62,704 nucleotides of DNA. It comes from Bacteroides bouchesdurhonensis (GTDB lineage: Bacteria; Bacteroidota; Bacteroidia; Bacteroidales; Bacteroidaceae). Shown piece by piece: positions 8,641 through 16,979 of the stretch; the stretch's first letter is position 1; every line of letters begins with the position of its first letter. Where the stretch lies: NCBI RefSeq assembly GCF_900155865.1, contig NZ_LT707006.1:5201208-5263911 (forward strand), given 5' to 3'. The notes beneath the pieces are model-generated. The model ran no database searches. It had not been told where the DNA came from and saw nothing but the letters and a program-made list of their open reading frames with translations. The position numbers were made by a program, and so were the translations under genes.

Positions 8641-8916
8641 ATGGCTGACAAGCAGAAATTTGCTTTTGATAAGGTAAACTTTATCTTACTGGCAATAGGG
8701 ATGGCGGTTGTTATTATCGGATTTCTATTGATGACAGGACCTTCGTCGTCCGAAACGGCTTTTGAACCGGATATTTTTAGTGTACGTAGAATCAAAGTGG
8801 CACCTGCAGTTTGCTTGTTTGGTTTTTTATGGATGATTTATGCTGTACTGCGCAAACCGAAAACGAATCAAACTGATTATAACAACACGACTGATATTAA
8901 TAAAGAAGTACAATGA
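8641..8916 (+). CDS. DUF3098 small membrane protein
   Basis: 91 residues with two hydrophobic helices (FILLAIGMAVVIIGFLLM and VAPAVCLFGFLWMIYAVL) joined by a short polar loop with FEPDIFSVRRI. It matches DUF3098, a Bacteroidetes family of unknown function that usually sits between ftsX and uppP. The stop overlaps the uppP start (ATGA), so translation is probably coupled. Confidence 0.8.
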   Translation: MADKQKFAFDKVNFILLAIGMAVVIIGFLLMTGPSSSETAFEPDIFSVRRIKVAPAVCLFGFLWMIYAVLRKPKTNQTDYNNTTDINKEVQ

Positions 8917-9704
8917 GTTGGTTAGAAGCATTGATCCTTGGATTGGTTCAGGGATTGACTGAATATTTGCCTGTAAGTAGTAGTGGACATTTGGCTATCG
9001 GATCGGCACTGTTTGGAATAGAGGGAGAGGATAATCTGGCGTTTACAATTGCTGTACATGTGGCTACGGTATGTAGTACGCTGGTTATATTGTGGAAAGA
9101 GATCGATTGGATTTTCCGCGGACTATTCAAGTTTCAGATGAATGAAGAAACCCGCTATGTGATTAATATAATAATTTCAATGATTCCAATAGGAATTGTA
9201 GGCGTGTTCTTTAAAGATTATGTAGAAGATATATTTGGTTCGGGATTGTTGATTGTGGGCTGTATGCTGTTGCTGACAGCCGTTCTATTGACGTTCTCTT
9301 ACTATTATAAACCACGTCAGAAAGACAAGATCTCGATGAAAGATGCGTTTATTATCGGTTTGGCACAGGCCTGTGCAGTCATGCCGGGATTGTCACGTTC
9401 GGGTTCTACTATTGCTACCGGACTTTTATTGGGTGATAATAAGGCGAAGTTAGCACAGTTCTCTTTCCTGATGGTAATTCCCCCTATTTTGGGAGAAGCA
9501 GTGCTTGATGGCATTAAGATGGCAAAGGGAGAATCAGTGATGGGAGATATTCCTACGTTATCATTGATAATAGGTTTTTTAGCAGCTTTTGTTGCCGGCT
9601 GTTTGGCATGTAAATGGATGATTAATATTGTGAAGAAAGGAAAGCTGATCTATTTTGCTATTTATTGCGCAATTGCAGGATTGGTGACGATTATACTGAG
9701 CTGA
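8913..9704 (+). CDS. uppP: Undecaprenyl-diphosphatase
   Basis: 263 residues, multi-pass membrane protein of the UppP/BacA family. It removes a phosphate from undecaprenyl pyrophosphate so the lipid carrier can be reused for peptidoglycan and glycan synthesis; overexpression can give bacitracin resistance. Signature motifs are LTEYLPVSSSGHLAI near the N terminus and MPGLSRSGSTIATGL near residue 160. It overlaps the DUF3098 stop by four bases, and its own stop overlaps the truB start (TGATG). Confidence 0.95.
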   Translation: MSWLEALILGLVQGLTEYLPVSSSGHLAIGSALFGIEGEDNLAFTIAVHVATVCSTLVILWKEIDWIFRGLFKFQMNEETRYVINIIISMIPIGIVGVFFKDYVEDIFGSGLLIVGCMLLLTAVLLTFSYYYKPRQKDKISMKDAFIIGLAQACAVMPGLSRSGSTIATGLLLGDNKAKLAQFSFLMVIPPILGEAVLDGIKMAKGESVMGDIPTLSLIIGFLAAFVAGCLACKWMINIVKKGKLIYFAIYCAIAGLVTIILS

Positions 9705-10426
9705 TGAATTTTAAAAAAGGAGAAGTACTGTTTTTCAATAAACCTCTCGGCTGGACTTCATTTAAGGTAGTCGGTCATGTCCGTTACCATATTTGCCGCC
9801 GCATAGGTATGAAAAAATTAAAAGTCGGTCATGCCGGAACGCTTGATCCTCTCGCAACAGGAGTGATGATTATCTGTACTGGTAAGGCTACAAAACGGAT
9901 TGAAGAGTTTCAATATCATACGAAAGAGTATATCGCCACACTTCGGTTGGGTGCTACTACTCCATCCTATGATCTGGAACATGAGATAGATGTCACCTAC
10001 CCTACAGAACATATCACAAGGGAAAAGGTAGAAGAAGTATTGACGCACTTTATCGGTGCTATCGAACAAGTTCCCCCAGCCTTTTCTGCCTGTATGGTAG
10101 AGGGTAAACGGGCTTACGAATTAGCACGTAAAGGCGAAGATGTAGAGTTGAAACCGAAGCAATTGGTGATTGACGAAATAGAGTTGCTGGAGTGCCGGTT
10201 GGATACTCCTGAACCGATGATCCGGATTCGTGTTGTATGCAGTAAAGGAACCTATATTCGTGCTTTGGCACGTGATATTGGCGAAGCACTCCAGAGCGGA
10301 GCCCATCTGACAGGATTGATTCGTACTCGTGTCGGCGATGTCCGGTTGGAAGATTGTCTGGATCCGGAACACTTTAAGGAGTGGATTGACCAGCAAGAAA
10401 TAGAAAATGAAGAAGATAATAATTAA
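9704..10426 (+). CDS. truB: tRNA pseudouridine(55) synthase
   Basis: 240 residues. TruB makes pseudouridine 55 in the T-loop of most tRNAs. Seen are KPLGWTSFKVV and the catalytic-Asp loop VGHAGTLDPLATGVM (Asp near residue 50), then PPAFSACMVEGKRAYELAR. I chose the ATG at 9704, which overlaps the uppP stop by one base, over an upstream start lying within uppP. queA follows after 17 bases. Confidence 0.95.
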   Translation: MNFKKGEVLFFNKPLGWTSFKVVGHVRYHICRRIGMKKLKVGHAGTLDPLATGVMIICTGKATKRIEEFQYHTKEYIATLRLGATTPSYDLEHEIDVTYPTEHITREKVEEVLTHFIGAIEQVPPAFSACMVEGKRAYELARKGEDVELKPKQLVIDEIELLECRLDTPEPMIRIRVVCSKGTYIRALARDIGEALQSGAHLTGLIRTRVGDVRLEDCLDPEHFKEWIDQQEIENEEDNN

Positions 10427-10443
10427 CGTAATAAAGAATAGAT

Positions 10444-11502
10444 ATGAAACTATCACAATTCAAATTTAAGTTACCCGAGGATAAGATCGCTTTGCATCCT
10501 ACGAAGTATAGAGATGAGTCGCGCTTGATGGTGTTGCACCGTCGTACTGGTGAAATTGAACACAAGATGTTCAAGGATGTTCTGAACTACTTTGATGATA
10601 AGGACGTATTTATATTCAACGATACAAAGGTATTTCCTGCCCGCTTGTATGGTAACAAGGAGAAAACAGGTGCTCGTATCGAAGTATTCTTGTTACGTGA
10701 GTTGAATGAAGAACTTCGTTTGTGGGATGTATTGGTAGATCCTGCGCGTAAGATTCGTATCGGTAATAAGTTATACTTTGGCGAGGATGATTCTATGGTT
10801 GCCGAAGTAATTGATAATACAACTTCACGCGGCCGTACACTTCGTTTCCTTTATGACGGACCTCATGATGAGTTTAAGAAGGCATTGTATGCGTTGGGTG
10901 AAACTCCCCTGCCCCATTCTATCATCAATCGTCCTGTAGAGCCGGAAGATGCGGAACGTTTCCAGTCTATTTTTGCTAAAAACGAAGGTGCGGTAACTGC
11001 TCCGACTGCCAGTTTACACTTTAGCCGTGAGTTGTTGAAGCGTCTGGAAATTAAAGGCATTGATTTTGCTTATATCACATTACATGCCGGATTAGGCAAC
11101 TTCCGTGATATTGATGTAGAGGATTTGACAAAGCATAAGATGGATTCCGAACAGATGCTTGTTGATGAAAAAGCGGTGAATATGGTGAATCGTGCTAAAG
11201 ATAACGGTAAGAGCGTATGTGCGGTAGGTACTACAGTGATGCGTGCCATAGAAAGTGCAGTCAGCACTGACGGACACCTGAAAGAGTTTGAAGGCTGGAC
11301 GAATAAGTTTATCTTCCCACCATATGACTTTACGGTAGCTAATTCGATGATTTCTAATTTCCATATGCCTCTTTCTACTTTGTTGATGATTGTGGCTGCT
11401 TTCGGTGGATATGACCAGGTGATGGATGCCTATCATGTAGCATTGAAAGAAGGTTACCGTTTCGGTACTTATGGAGATGCAATGTTGATTCTGGATAAAT
11501 AA
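10444..11502 (+). CDS. queA: S-adenosylmethionine:tRNA ribosyltransferase-isomerase
   Basis: 352 residues, full length QueA. It transfers the ribosyl part of SAM to preQ1 at tRNA position 34, giving epoxyqueuosine. Typical pieces are FIFNDTKVFPARL, GAVTAPTASLHF, TLHAGLGNF and the C-terminal TVANSMISNFHMPLSTLLM. The next step, epoxyqueuosine reduction, is encoded by queG at 29062-30039. It lies in the truB-queA-folK run with short gaps. The SAM link to metK two genes on may be accidental. Confidence 0.95.
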   Translation: MKLSQFKFKLPEDKIALHPTKYRDESRLMVLHRRTGEIEHKMFKDVLNYFDDKDVFIFNDTKVFPARLYGNKEKTGARIEVFLLRELNEELRLWDVLVDPARKIRIGNKLYFGEDDSMVAEVIDNTTSRGRTLRFLYDGPHDEFKKALYALGETPLPHSIINRPVEPEDAERFQSIFAKNEGAVTAPTASLHFSRELLKRLEIKGIDFAYITLHAGLGNFRDIDVEDLTKHKMDSEQMLVDEKAVNMVNRAKDNGKSVCAVGTTVMRAIESAVSTDGHLKEFEGWTNKFIFPPYDFTVANSMISNFHMPLSTLLMIVAAFGGYDQVMDAYHVALKEGYRFGTYGDAMLILDK

Positions 11503-11512
11503 ACGGAGCTTT

Positions 11513-11869
11513 ATGAAGATATGTCCGAAATGTCATGAAGAAGTAGAAGATAACTTCGATATCTGCTGGAGTTGTAACTATAGCTTTCCGGACGGTCGGG
11601 TATTGGATATAGCAGAAATTTCCGGGCAGCTGGTTGATCATGGAGAACGGCCGATAGATTGTTTGCGTTGTCATGTCAAAATGGAATATTCCGGCAAATA
11701 TGAGTTTCATGAGGGTATGAATACCGGTTTCTTTGGAAACTTCTTCGAACTGTTTCAGAATCGTGAGGCGTTTCATTTGTATGTTTGTCCTCAGTGCGGT
11801 AAAGTAGAATTCTTTGTTCCTATGGATAAAGAGTATGCTATTAAAGCATTTCCTGCCGGAAAGAAGTAG
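11513..11869 (+). CDS. Hypothetical zinc-ribbon protein
   Basis: 118 residues I cannot assign to a named family. The N terminus has ICPKCHEEV and ICWSCNYSF, and further on DCLRCHVKM and YVCPQCGKVEFF, so two double-cysteine zinc sites are likely. No signal peptide or membrane segment. It sits ten bases after queA and six before folK, inside the operon. A small metal- or nucleic-acid-binding protein is plausible. Confidence 0.65.
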   Translation: MKICPKCHEEVEDNFDICWSCNYSFPDGRVLDIAEISGQLVDHGERPIDCLRCHVKMEYSGKYEFHEGMNTGFFGNFFELFQNREAFHLYVCPQCGKVEFFVPMDKEYAIKAFPAGKK

Positions 11870-11875
11870 TTTGCG

Positions 11876-12352
11876 ATGTCGAAAGTATATCTGGGACTCG
11901 GTACAAACCTGGGAGATAAGGAACAAAATCTCCGGATTGCCGTACAAAAAATAGAAGAGCAGATAGGGAAAGTGATTTCCCTGTCTGCTTTTTATGTAAC
12001 TGCTCCGTGGGGTTTTACTTCTGATAATAGTTTTTTAAATGCTGCCTTGTGTGTGGATACAGCGTTATCCCCATTGGAAGTATTACAGAAAACGCAAGGG
12101 ATAGAATGTGATTTGGGACGTATCCATAAATCGGTTAATGGAATGTATAGTGACCGGGTGATCGACATAGACTTATTGCTTTATGATGATCTGGTTTTAT
12201 CTGTTAAGTCTCCTTCAGGTGCTGAGTTAAATCTCCCTCACCCTTTAATGGCGAAGCGTGACTTTGTGATGCGCCCTTTAGCAGAAATTGCACCTGACCT
12301 GATACATCCTGTTTTGAGAAAGACAATGAAGAAGATTTTAAGCGATTTATAA
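11876..12352 (+). CDS. folK: 2-amino-4-hydroxy-6-hydroxymethyldihydropteridine pyrophosphokinase
   Basis: 158 residues, normal for HPPK. It pyrophosphorylates 6-hydroxymethyl-dihydropterin in folate synthesis. Motifs: VYLGLGTNLGDKEQNL, APWGFTSDNSFLNA, DRVIDIDLLLYDD and LPHPLMAKRDFVMRPL. It ends the queA run. The stop codon TAA is directly followed by a 22-bp-period repeat array. Confidence 0.93.
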   Translation: MSKVYLGLGTNLGDKEQNLRIAVQKIEEQIGKVISLSAFYVTAPWGFTSDNSFLNAALCVDTALSPLEVLQKTQGIECDLGRIHKSVNGMYSDRVIDIDLLLYDDLVLSVKSPSGAELNLPHPLMAKRDFVMRPLAEIAPDLIHPVLRKTMKKILSDL

Positions 12353-12369
12353 AGCTTTTGCAGGATCTA

Positions 12370-12435
12370 TATATTCATTATGCTGGGCATATATACCCAC
12401 CCTGCTGTATCTATATATCCACTAATAGGTTTCTT
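12370..12435. repeat. 22-bp-period quasi-palindromic array A
   Basis: Three units of exactly 22 bp, each starting TATA (at 12370, 12392 and 12414), with the middle part changing from unit to unit (CCACCCTGCTGTA in the second). A fourth unit can be fitted upstream across the folK stop. Unit boundaries are TATATA-centred dyads such as GGGCATATATACCC. The sequence is clearly related to array B at 38671-38758. It fills the gap between folK and the convergent small gene at 12456. Confidence 0.7.
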
Positions 12436-12455
12436 ATACGTTGATTATCAGTTGA

Positions 12456-12644
12456 TTATTTTCTTTTCTTCTCCACAATGAAGCGTGGCATATATGCTAT
12501 GCATCCAATCAAAATTGCATATAACAAGTGAATATCTTCAAATTCGATGTCCATAAAATGGCAGACAATTGCATAGATTGCTATGGTAAACCCCACATAG
12601 AGTGCCAGAACAAATATTGTTTTTAATTTCTTATTAATGACCAT
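12456..12644 (-). CDS. Small two-helix membrane protein, hypothetical
   Basis: 62 residues: a short basic start, helix one (IFVLALYVGFTIAIYAIVC), a loop with acidic DIEFEDI, helix two (LLYAILIGCIAYMPRFIV) and the basic tail EKKRK. The amphipathic charge pattern makes a real small membrane protein likely, though I cannot name it. It stands alone between convergent folK and divergent metK. Confidence 0.55.
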   Translation of the reverse strand: MVINKKLKTIFVLALYVGFTIAIYAIVCHFMDIEFEDIHLLYAILIGCIAYMPRFIVEKKRK

Positions 12645-12751
12645 TGAGTGATTTAATTTTGAAAGCGTACCTTAACATACTTACGTTCTATAAAACGAAT
12701 ATTTATATGTTAAACATTGCCCAAAGATAAAAAGAATATTCGAATAATACT

Positions 12752-12759
12752 TATCTTTG
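12752..12759 (+). promoter_or_regulatory. -7 box of the metK transcript
   Basis: TATCTTTG, full TAnnTTTG match. Transcription would start around 12765, just before the riboswitch-like element. Confidence 0.6.
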
Positions 12760-12773
12760 TGCCCGAAATGAAA

Positions 12774-12822
12774 GTGTGGACAGATTTGAGTAGCTTGCAA
12801 CCACGGAAAAAAATGCTAAAAC
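12774..12822 (+). promoter_or_regulatory. SAM-II-type riboswitch upstream of metK
   Basis: The layout matches the SAM-II (metA/metX) aptamer: stem P1 GTGG (12776-12779) pairs with CCAC (12801-12804), enclosing a loop with GATTT and CTTGCAA, followed by an A-rich linker and the pseudoknot-forming GCTAAAA. SAM-II aptamers bind S-adenosylmethionine and turn off translation. Placement before metK, the SAM-producing enzyme, fits feedback control. The call is by eye, from motif order and spacing. Confidence 0.72.
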
Positions 12823-12896
12823 ATATCTTGTTGATGCCCTTCCGGCTGGTTCTTGCAGCACTCACCCTTCCTACTTATTCATTGATCATTTTCTAG
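12813..12896 (+). CDS. 27-residue hydrophobic leader ORF inside the metK riboswitch
   Basis: ATG CTA AAA opens a frame whose start codon lies within the GCTAAA pseudoknot element of the SAM-II-like aptamer. The peptide begins MLKHILLMPFRLVLAALTLP and ends SLIIF; it is hydrophobic with one basic residue early in each half. GGAAAA just upstream could serve as its ribosome site. The stop is 24 bases before the metK ATG. If translated, ligand binding would directly hide its start codon and translation might couple to metK. Coding status is unproven. Confidence 0.4.
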   Translation: MLKHILLMPFRLVLAALTLPTYSLIIF

Positions 12897-12920
12897 TTTT
12901 AATTCTTAATTTATAAGAAG

Positions 12921-14213
12921 ATGGGATACTTATTTACATCCGAATCGGTGTCAGAAGGACACCCCGACAAGGTAGCCGATCAAATATCGGATGCCGTACT
13001 TGACAAACTGTTGGCTTACGACCCCAGTTCGAAAGTAGCTTGCGAAACACTGGTAACTACCGGACAAGTGGTACTAGCGGGTGAGGTGAAAACAAAAGCG
13101 TACGTTGATCTTCAACTCATCGCACGTGAAGTAATTAAGAAAATCGGTTATACCAAAGGAGAGTATATGTTCGAAAGTAACTCTTGCGGTGTGCTTTCTG
13201 CCATTCATGAGCAGAGTCCCGATATCAACCGTGGTGTAGAACGTCAGGATCCGATGGAACAGGGTGCAGGCGACCAGGGAATGATGTTTGGCTATGCAAC
13301 CAATGAGACGGAAAACTATATGCCGCTTTCACTTGATCTGGCACATCGTATTCTACAAGTGCTGGCTGATATCCGTCGTGAAGGCAAGGTGATGACCTAT
13401 CTTCGTCCGGACGCCAAAAGCCAGGTTACGATTGAGTATGATGATAACGGAGCTCCTGTCCGTATTGATACGATTGTAGTTTCTACGCAACACGATGACT
13501 TTATCCAGCCTGCTGATAATACTGACGCTGCTCAACTGAAAGCTGACGAAGAAATGCTGGAAATTATCCGCAAGGATGTGATCGAGATACTTATGCCGCG
13601 TGTCATTGCTTCTATTCATCATGATAAAGTATTGGCACTGTTCAATGACCGTATAGTCTATCATGTAAATCCGACCGGTAAGTTTGTGATCGGTGGACCG
13701 CATGGAGATACCGGTTTGACAGGACGCAAGATTATTGTGGATACTTATGGTGGCAAAGGTGCTCACGGTGGTGGAGCCTTCTCCGGAAAAGATCCTAGCA
13801 AGGTAGACCGCAGCGCAGCTTATGCAGCCCGCCATATTGCAAAGAATATGGTTGCAGCAGGTGTGGCAGACGAAATGCTGGTACAGGTTTCTTATGCTAT
13901 TGGAGTTGCTCGCCCGATCAATATCTATGTAAATACCTACGGTCGTGCCCATGTAAGCATGAGCGACGGTGAAATAGCTCGCGTTATCGACCAACTGTTC
14001 GACCTTCGTCCGAAAGCGATTGAAGAACGTCTGAAACTTCGTAATCCGATTTATCAGGAAACAGCTGCATATGGTCATATGGGACGTGAGCCTCAGATAG
14101 TGTCGAAAACTTTCCATTCTCGTTATGAAGGTAACAAGACAGTGGAAGTGGAACTGTTTACGTGGGAGAAACTTGACTACGTAGATAAGATAAAAGCAGC
14201 TTTCGGTCTGTAA
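12921..14213 (+). CDS. metK: S-adenosylmethionine synthase
   Basis: 430 residues, the somewhat long Bacteroidetes form. It makes SAM from methionine and ATP. Motifs: SEGHPDKVADQISDAVLD at the N terminus, GAGDQGMMFGYA near residue 116 and GGGAFSGKDPSKVDRSAAYA near residue 280. The leader carries a SAM-II-like riboswitch and a strong hairpin terminator follows, so it is a single-gene transcript. SAM feeds the window's many methyltransferases, MiaB and QueA. Confidence 0.97.
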   Translation: MGYLFTSESVSEGHPDKVADQISDAVLDKLLAYDPSSKVACETLVTTGQVVLAGEVKTKAYVDLQLIAREVIKKIGYTKGEYMFESNSCGVLSAIHEQSPDINRGVERQDPMEQGAGDQGMMFGYATNETENYMPLSLDLAHRILQVLADIRREGKVMTYLRPDAKSQVTIEYDDNGAPVRIDTIVVSTQHDDFIQPADNTDAAQLKADEEMLEIIRKDVIEILMPRVIASIHHDKVLALFNDRIVYHVNPTGKFVIGGPHGDTGLTGRKIIVDTYGGKGAHGGGAFSGKDPSKVDRSAAYAARHIAKNMVAAGVADEMLVQVSYAIGVARPINIYVNTYGRAHVSMSDGEIARVIDQLFDLRPKAIEERLKLRNPIYQETAAYGHMGREPQIVSKTFHSRYEGNKTVEVELFTWEKLDYVDKIKAAFGL

Positions 14214-14232
14214 ACCGGAATTAACCCAATAG

Positions 14233-14300
14233 AAAGGTCGCCCGTTTTCGGTCTGCGTATGATTTTTGCAGTTACGAGGGGGCGACCTTTATTATTTTTT
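14233..14300 (+). terminator. metK terminator
   Basis: AAAGGTCGCCC pairs with GGGCGACCTTT across a loop, followed by ATTATTTTTT. Confidence 0.85.
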
Positions 14301-14302
14301 CC

Positions 14303-14310
14303 TAATTTTG
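14303..14310 (+). promoter_or_regulatory. -7 box of the LOG-DUF4271-hemD run
   Basis: TAATTTTG right after the metK terminator and 30 bases before the ATG at 14340. Confidence 0.6.
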
Positions 14311-14339
14311 CACCCACAATTGTAAACCCGTAAATAGTG

Positions 14340-14927
14340 ATGAATCAGATACATTCCGTATGCGTGTACAGTGCCTCCAGTACAAAGATAGATCCTGTAT
14401 ATTTCGAAGCAGCCGAACAACTTGGACGTTTGCTTGCCGAACATCATATCCGTTTGGTCAATGGTGCGGGAAGTATCGGTCTGATGCGTTCTGTAGCCGA
14501 TGCTGTGCTCAGTAATGGCGGAGAAGTAACAGGTGTCATTCCTCATTTTATGGTAGAGCAGAACTGGCAACATACGGGTCTGACGGAATTGATCGAGGTA
14601 GCTTCCATGCATGAACGTAAGCAGAAGATGGCAGACCTGAGTGATGCGGTCATTGCCTTGCCCGGAGGTTGCGGGACGCTGGAAGAGTTGCTTGAAGTAA
14701 TTACCTGGAAGCAGCTTGGCTTATACCTCAATCCGGTGGTGATTCTGAACGTCAATGGCTTTTATGATCCTTTACTCAATATGCTTGGTAGAGCCATTGA
14801 TGAAAACTTCATGCGTCGTCAGCACGGTGATATCTGGAAGGTAGCTAACACGCCTGAGGAAGCTGTTGAATTGCTTTATACTACACCTGTCTGGGATATC
14901 TCTATTCGTAAATTTGCTGCGATATGA
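14340..14927 (+). CDS. LOG family Rossmann-fold protein (TIGR00730)
   Basis: 195 residues with the LOG/lysine-decarboxylase-like motif PGGCGTLEELLEVITW, where the Glu is catalytic in family members that cleave nucleoside 5'-monophosphates to base and ribose phosphate. I chose ATG at 14340; a GTG lies one codon earlier. The stop overlaps the next gene by four bases. The true bacterial substrate is unsettled, so a gene name is not given. Confidence 0.85.
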   Translation: MNQIHSVCVYSASSTKIDPVYFEAAEQLGRLLAEHHIRLVNGAGSIGLMRSVADAVLSNGGEVTGVIPHFMVEQNWQHTGLTELIEVASMHERKQKMADLSDAVIALPGGCGTLEELLEVITWKQLGLYLNPVVILNVNGFYDPLLNMLGRAIDENFMRRQHGDIWKVANTPEEAVELLYTTPVWDISIRKFAAI

Positions 14928-15832
14928 GACCCGGAGCACTCATACATCCTACAGATACCCTTGCGCAATCACCGAACGATTCGCTGCAGACGGACTCGAC
15001 GGCAACAATGTTGCTGAGAGATACCACATCTGTGGTTTCTGCGGATACATTGCCTCTTTTCTATCAAGGGCAATTTGTGTCGGAAGATAGTCTTCAGCTG
15101 ACGGAATATCATTCCACACAAGAATATGCCTCCGGTTTTGAAGGGACCCCCCTTTCCTACTCTCCGCGTACAGATGATGTGATCTCTTTGACATTACTAG
15201 CATGTTTCTTTCTTTCTTCCATTGCATTGGCAAGAGGAAAGAAATTCCTCACACAGCAAGTGAAAGACTTTGTATTGCACCGCGAACGAACCAGCATTTT
15301 TGATAGCTCCACAGCTGCCGATGTGCGTTATCTGATTGTGCTTACTGTCCAGACCTGTGTACTGTCTGGCATTGTATTCTTCAATTTTTTTCATGATAAA
15401 CAACCAATGTTGATGGAGCGGATTCCTCCCCTGCTTCTTTTAGGGGTTTATGTCGGTTCTTGCTTGGTTTACTTTTTCCTGAAATGGATTATTTATATGT
15501 TTTTGGGATGGGTATTCTTTGATAAAAACAGGACAAATATATGGCTTGAATCTTATTCTACACTCATATATTATGCTGGATTTGTACTTTTCCCTTTTGT
15601 GCTATTTCTCGTTTATTTCGATTTAAATCTAACGAATCTGATAATAATTGGGTTGACGATTCTAATTTTTACTAAAATATTGATGTTTTATAAGTGGATA
15701 AAGCTTTTTTTTCACCAATTAAATACTCTTTTCCTATTAATTTTGTACTTTTGCGCTCTTGAAATAGTACCTTGTCTGCTACTCTATCAGGTACTAGTTC
15801 AAATAAACAACATATTGCTAATAAAATTTTAG
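14924..15832 (+). CDS. DUF4271 membrane protein
   Basis: 302 residues. The N-terminal 85 are polar and Ser/Thr-rich, then seven or so membrane helices follow (for example LTLLACFFLSSIALARG, IPPLLLLGVYVGSCLVYFFL). This is DUF4271, a Bacteroidetes family typically encoded just before hemD, as here. Function unknown. The start overlaps the LOG-family stop (ATGA). Confidence 0.8.
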   Translation: MRPGALIHPTDTLAQSPNDSLQTDSTATMLLRDTTSVVSADTLPLFYQGQFVSEDSLQLTEYHSTQEYASGFEGTPLSYSPRTDDVISLTLLACFFLSSIALARGKKFLTQQVKDFVLHRERTSIFDSSTAADVRYLIVLTVQTCVLSGIVFFNFFHDKQPMLMERIPPLLLLGVYVGSCLVYFFLKWIIYMFLGWVFFDKNRTNIWLESYSTLIYYAGFVLFPFVLFLVYFDLNLTNLIIIGLTILIFTKILMFYKWIKLFFHQLNTLFLLILYFCALEIVPCLLLYQVLVQINNILLIKF

Positions 15833-15836
15833 GACG

Positions 15837-16583
15837 TTGAAAATTAAAAAAGTACTAGTGTCGCAGCCTAAGCCTGCGTCAGAGAAATCTCCCTATTACG
15901 ACATCGCTGAAAAGTATGGCGTAAAAATAGATTTCCGGCCTTTTATTAAGGTGGAAAGCCTTTCGGCGAAGGAATTCCGGCAACAGAAGATTTCGATTCT
16001 TGACTATACTGCCGTAATATTTTCTTCCCGTCATGCAATTGATCATTTCTTCCATTTGTGTACAGAACTTCGTGTCACAATTCCGGAAACAATGAAATAT
16101 TTCTGTGTAACTGAAGCGGTTGCACTGTATATCCAGAAATATGTTCAGTATCGTAAACGTAAGATCTTTTTCGGTGCTACCGGAAAGATTGAAGACCTTG
16201 TCCCTGCTATTTTGAAGCATAAGACCGAGAAATATCTCGTGCCTATGTCTGATGTTCACAATGATGATGTGAAGAATTTACTCGACAAGCATAATATCCA
16301 ACATGCTGAAGCTGTGATGTATCGTACAGTCAGCAATGACTTTACAGCCGAGGAGGATTTCGATTATGATATGTTAGTGTTCTTTAGCCCTGCCGGAGTA
16401 ACTTCTTTGAAGAAGAACTTCCCGGATTTTGACCAAAAAGAAATCAAAATCGGTACCTTTGGTTCGACTACAGCACAAGCAGTACGTGATGCCGGACTTC
16501 GCCTGGATCTTGAAGCTCCTACAGTGAAGGCTCCGTCAATGACTGCTGCACTTGATATGTTCATCAAGGAAAACAATAAGTAA
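15837..16583 (+). CDS. hemD: Uroporphyrinogen-III synthase
   Basis: 248 residues with the two-lobed HemD pattern (KVLVSQPKPASEKSPY, AVIFSSRHAIDHFF, then DMLVFFSPAGVTSLKKNF and IGTFGSTTAQAV). It cyclises hydroxymethylbilane to uroporphyrinogen III. The start codon is TTG, four bases after the DUF4271 stop; no nearby ATG would keep the conserved N terminus. In organisms with partial haem pathways it may act in corrin or sirohaem synthesis instead. Confidence 0.85.
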   Translation: MKIKKVLVSQPKPASEKSPYYDIAEKYGVKIDFRPFIKVESLSAKEFRQQKISILDYTAVIFSSRHAIDHFFHLCTELRVTIPETMKYFCVTEAVALYIQKYVQYRKRKIFFGATGKIEDLVPAILKHKTEKYLVPMSDVHNDDVKNLLDKHNIQHAEAVMYRTVSNDFTAEEDFDYDMLVFFSPAGVTSLKKNFPDFDQKEIKIGTFGSTTAQAVRDAGLRLDLEAPTVKAPSMTAALDMFIKENNK

Positions 16584-16589
16584 TTCATA

Positions 16590-16979
16590 GTGAGTTTATA
16601 TACATTGCGTAAAGCCGAAAGGCTGAATAGTAAAATTCTGGTCGGAAAGATGTTTGAAGGAGGTGTTTCCAAATCCTTTTCCATCTTTCCGATACGCATT
16701 GTATATATGCCTGTCGAAAAAGGAGAAGCTTCGGCTTCTATTCTTATCAGCGTCTCGAAACGGCGATTCAAACGGGCGGTAAAACGTAATCGGGTGAAAC
16801 GCCAGATTCGTGAAGCTTACCGCAAAAACAAACATCTGTTGCTGGATCAGTTACAATGCTGTAATCAACATCTTGCCATTGCTTTTATTTATCTCTCGGA
16901 CGAGTTTGTTGCTACTTCCGAGTTAGAAGAAAAGATAAGAACGGCACTTTTGCGCATTTCTGAAAAGCTATCATTATGA
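16590..16979 (+). CDS. rnpA: Ribonuclease P protein component
   Basis: 129 residues. Basic protein with the RNR signature in KRRFKRAVKRNRVKRQIREA; it helps the RNase P RNA mature tRNA 5' ends. The start is GTG, seven bases after hemD. The stop overlaps the yidD start, the usual rnpA-yidD pairing. Confidence 0.93.
   Translation: MSLYTLRKAERLNSKILVGKMFEGGVSKSFSIFPIRIVYMPVEKGEASASILISVSKRRFKRAVKRNRVKRQIREAYRKNKHLLLDQLQCCNQHLAIAFIYLSDEFVATSELEEKIRTALLRISEKLSL

Noticed and set aside
13353..14117. 254-residue frame opposite metK
   Set aside because: Antisense shadow of metK, with many Cys, His and Ile in no known pattern.
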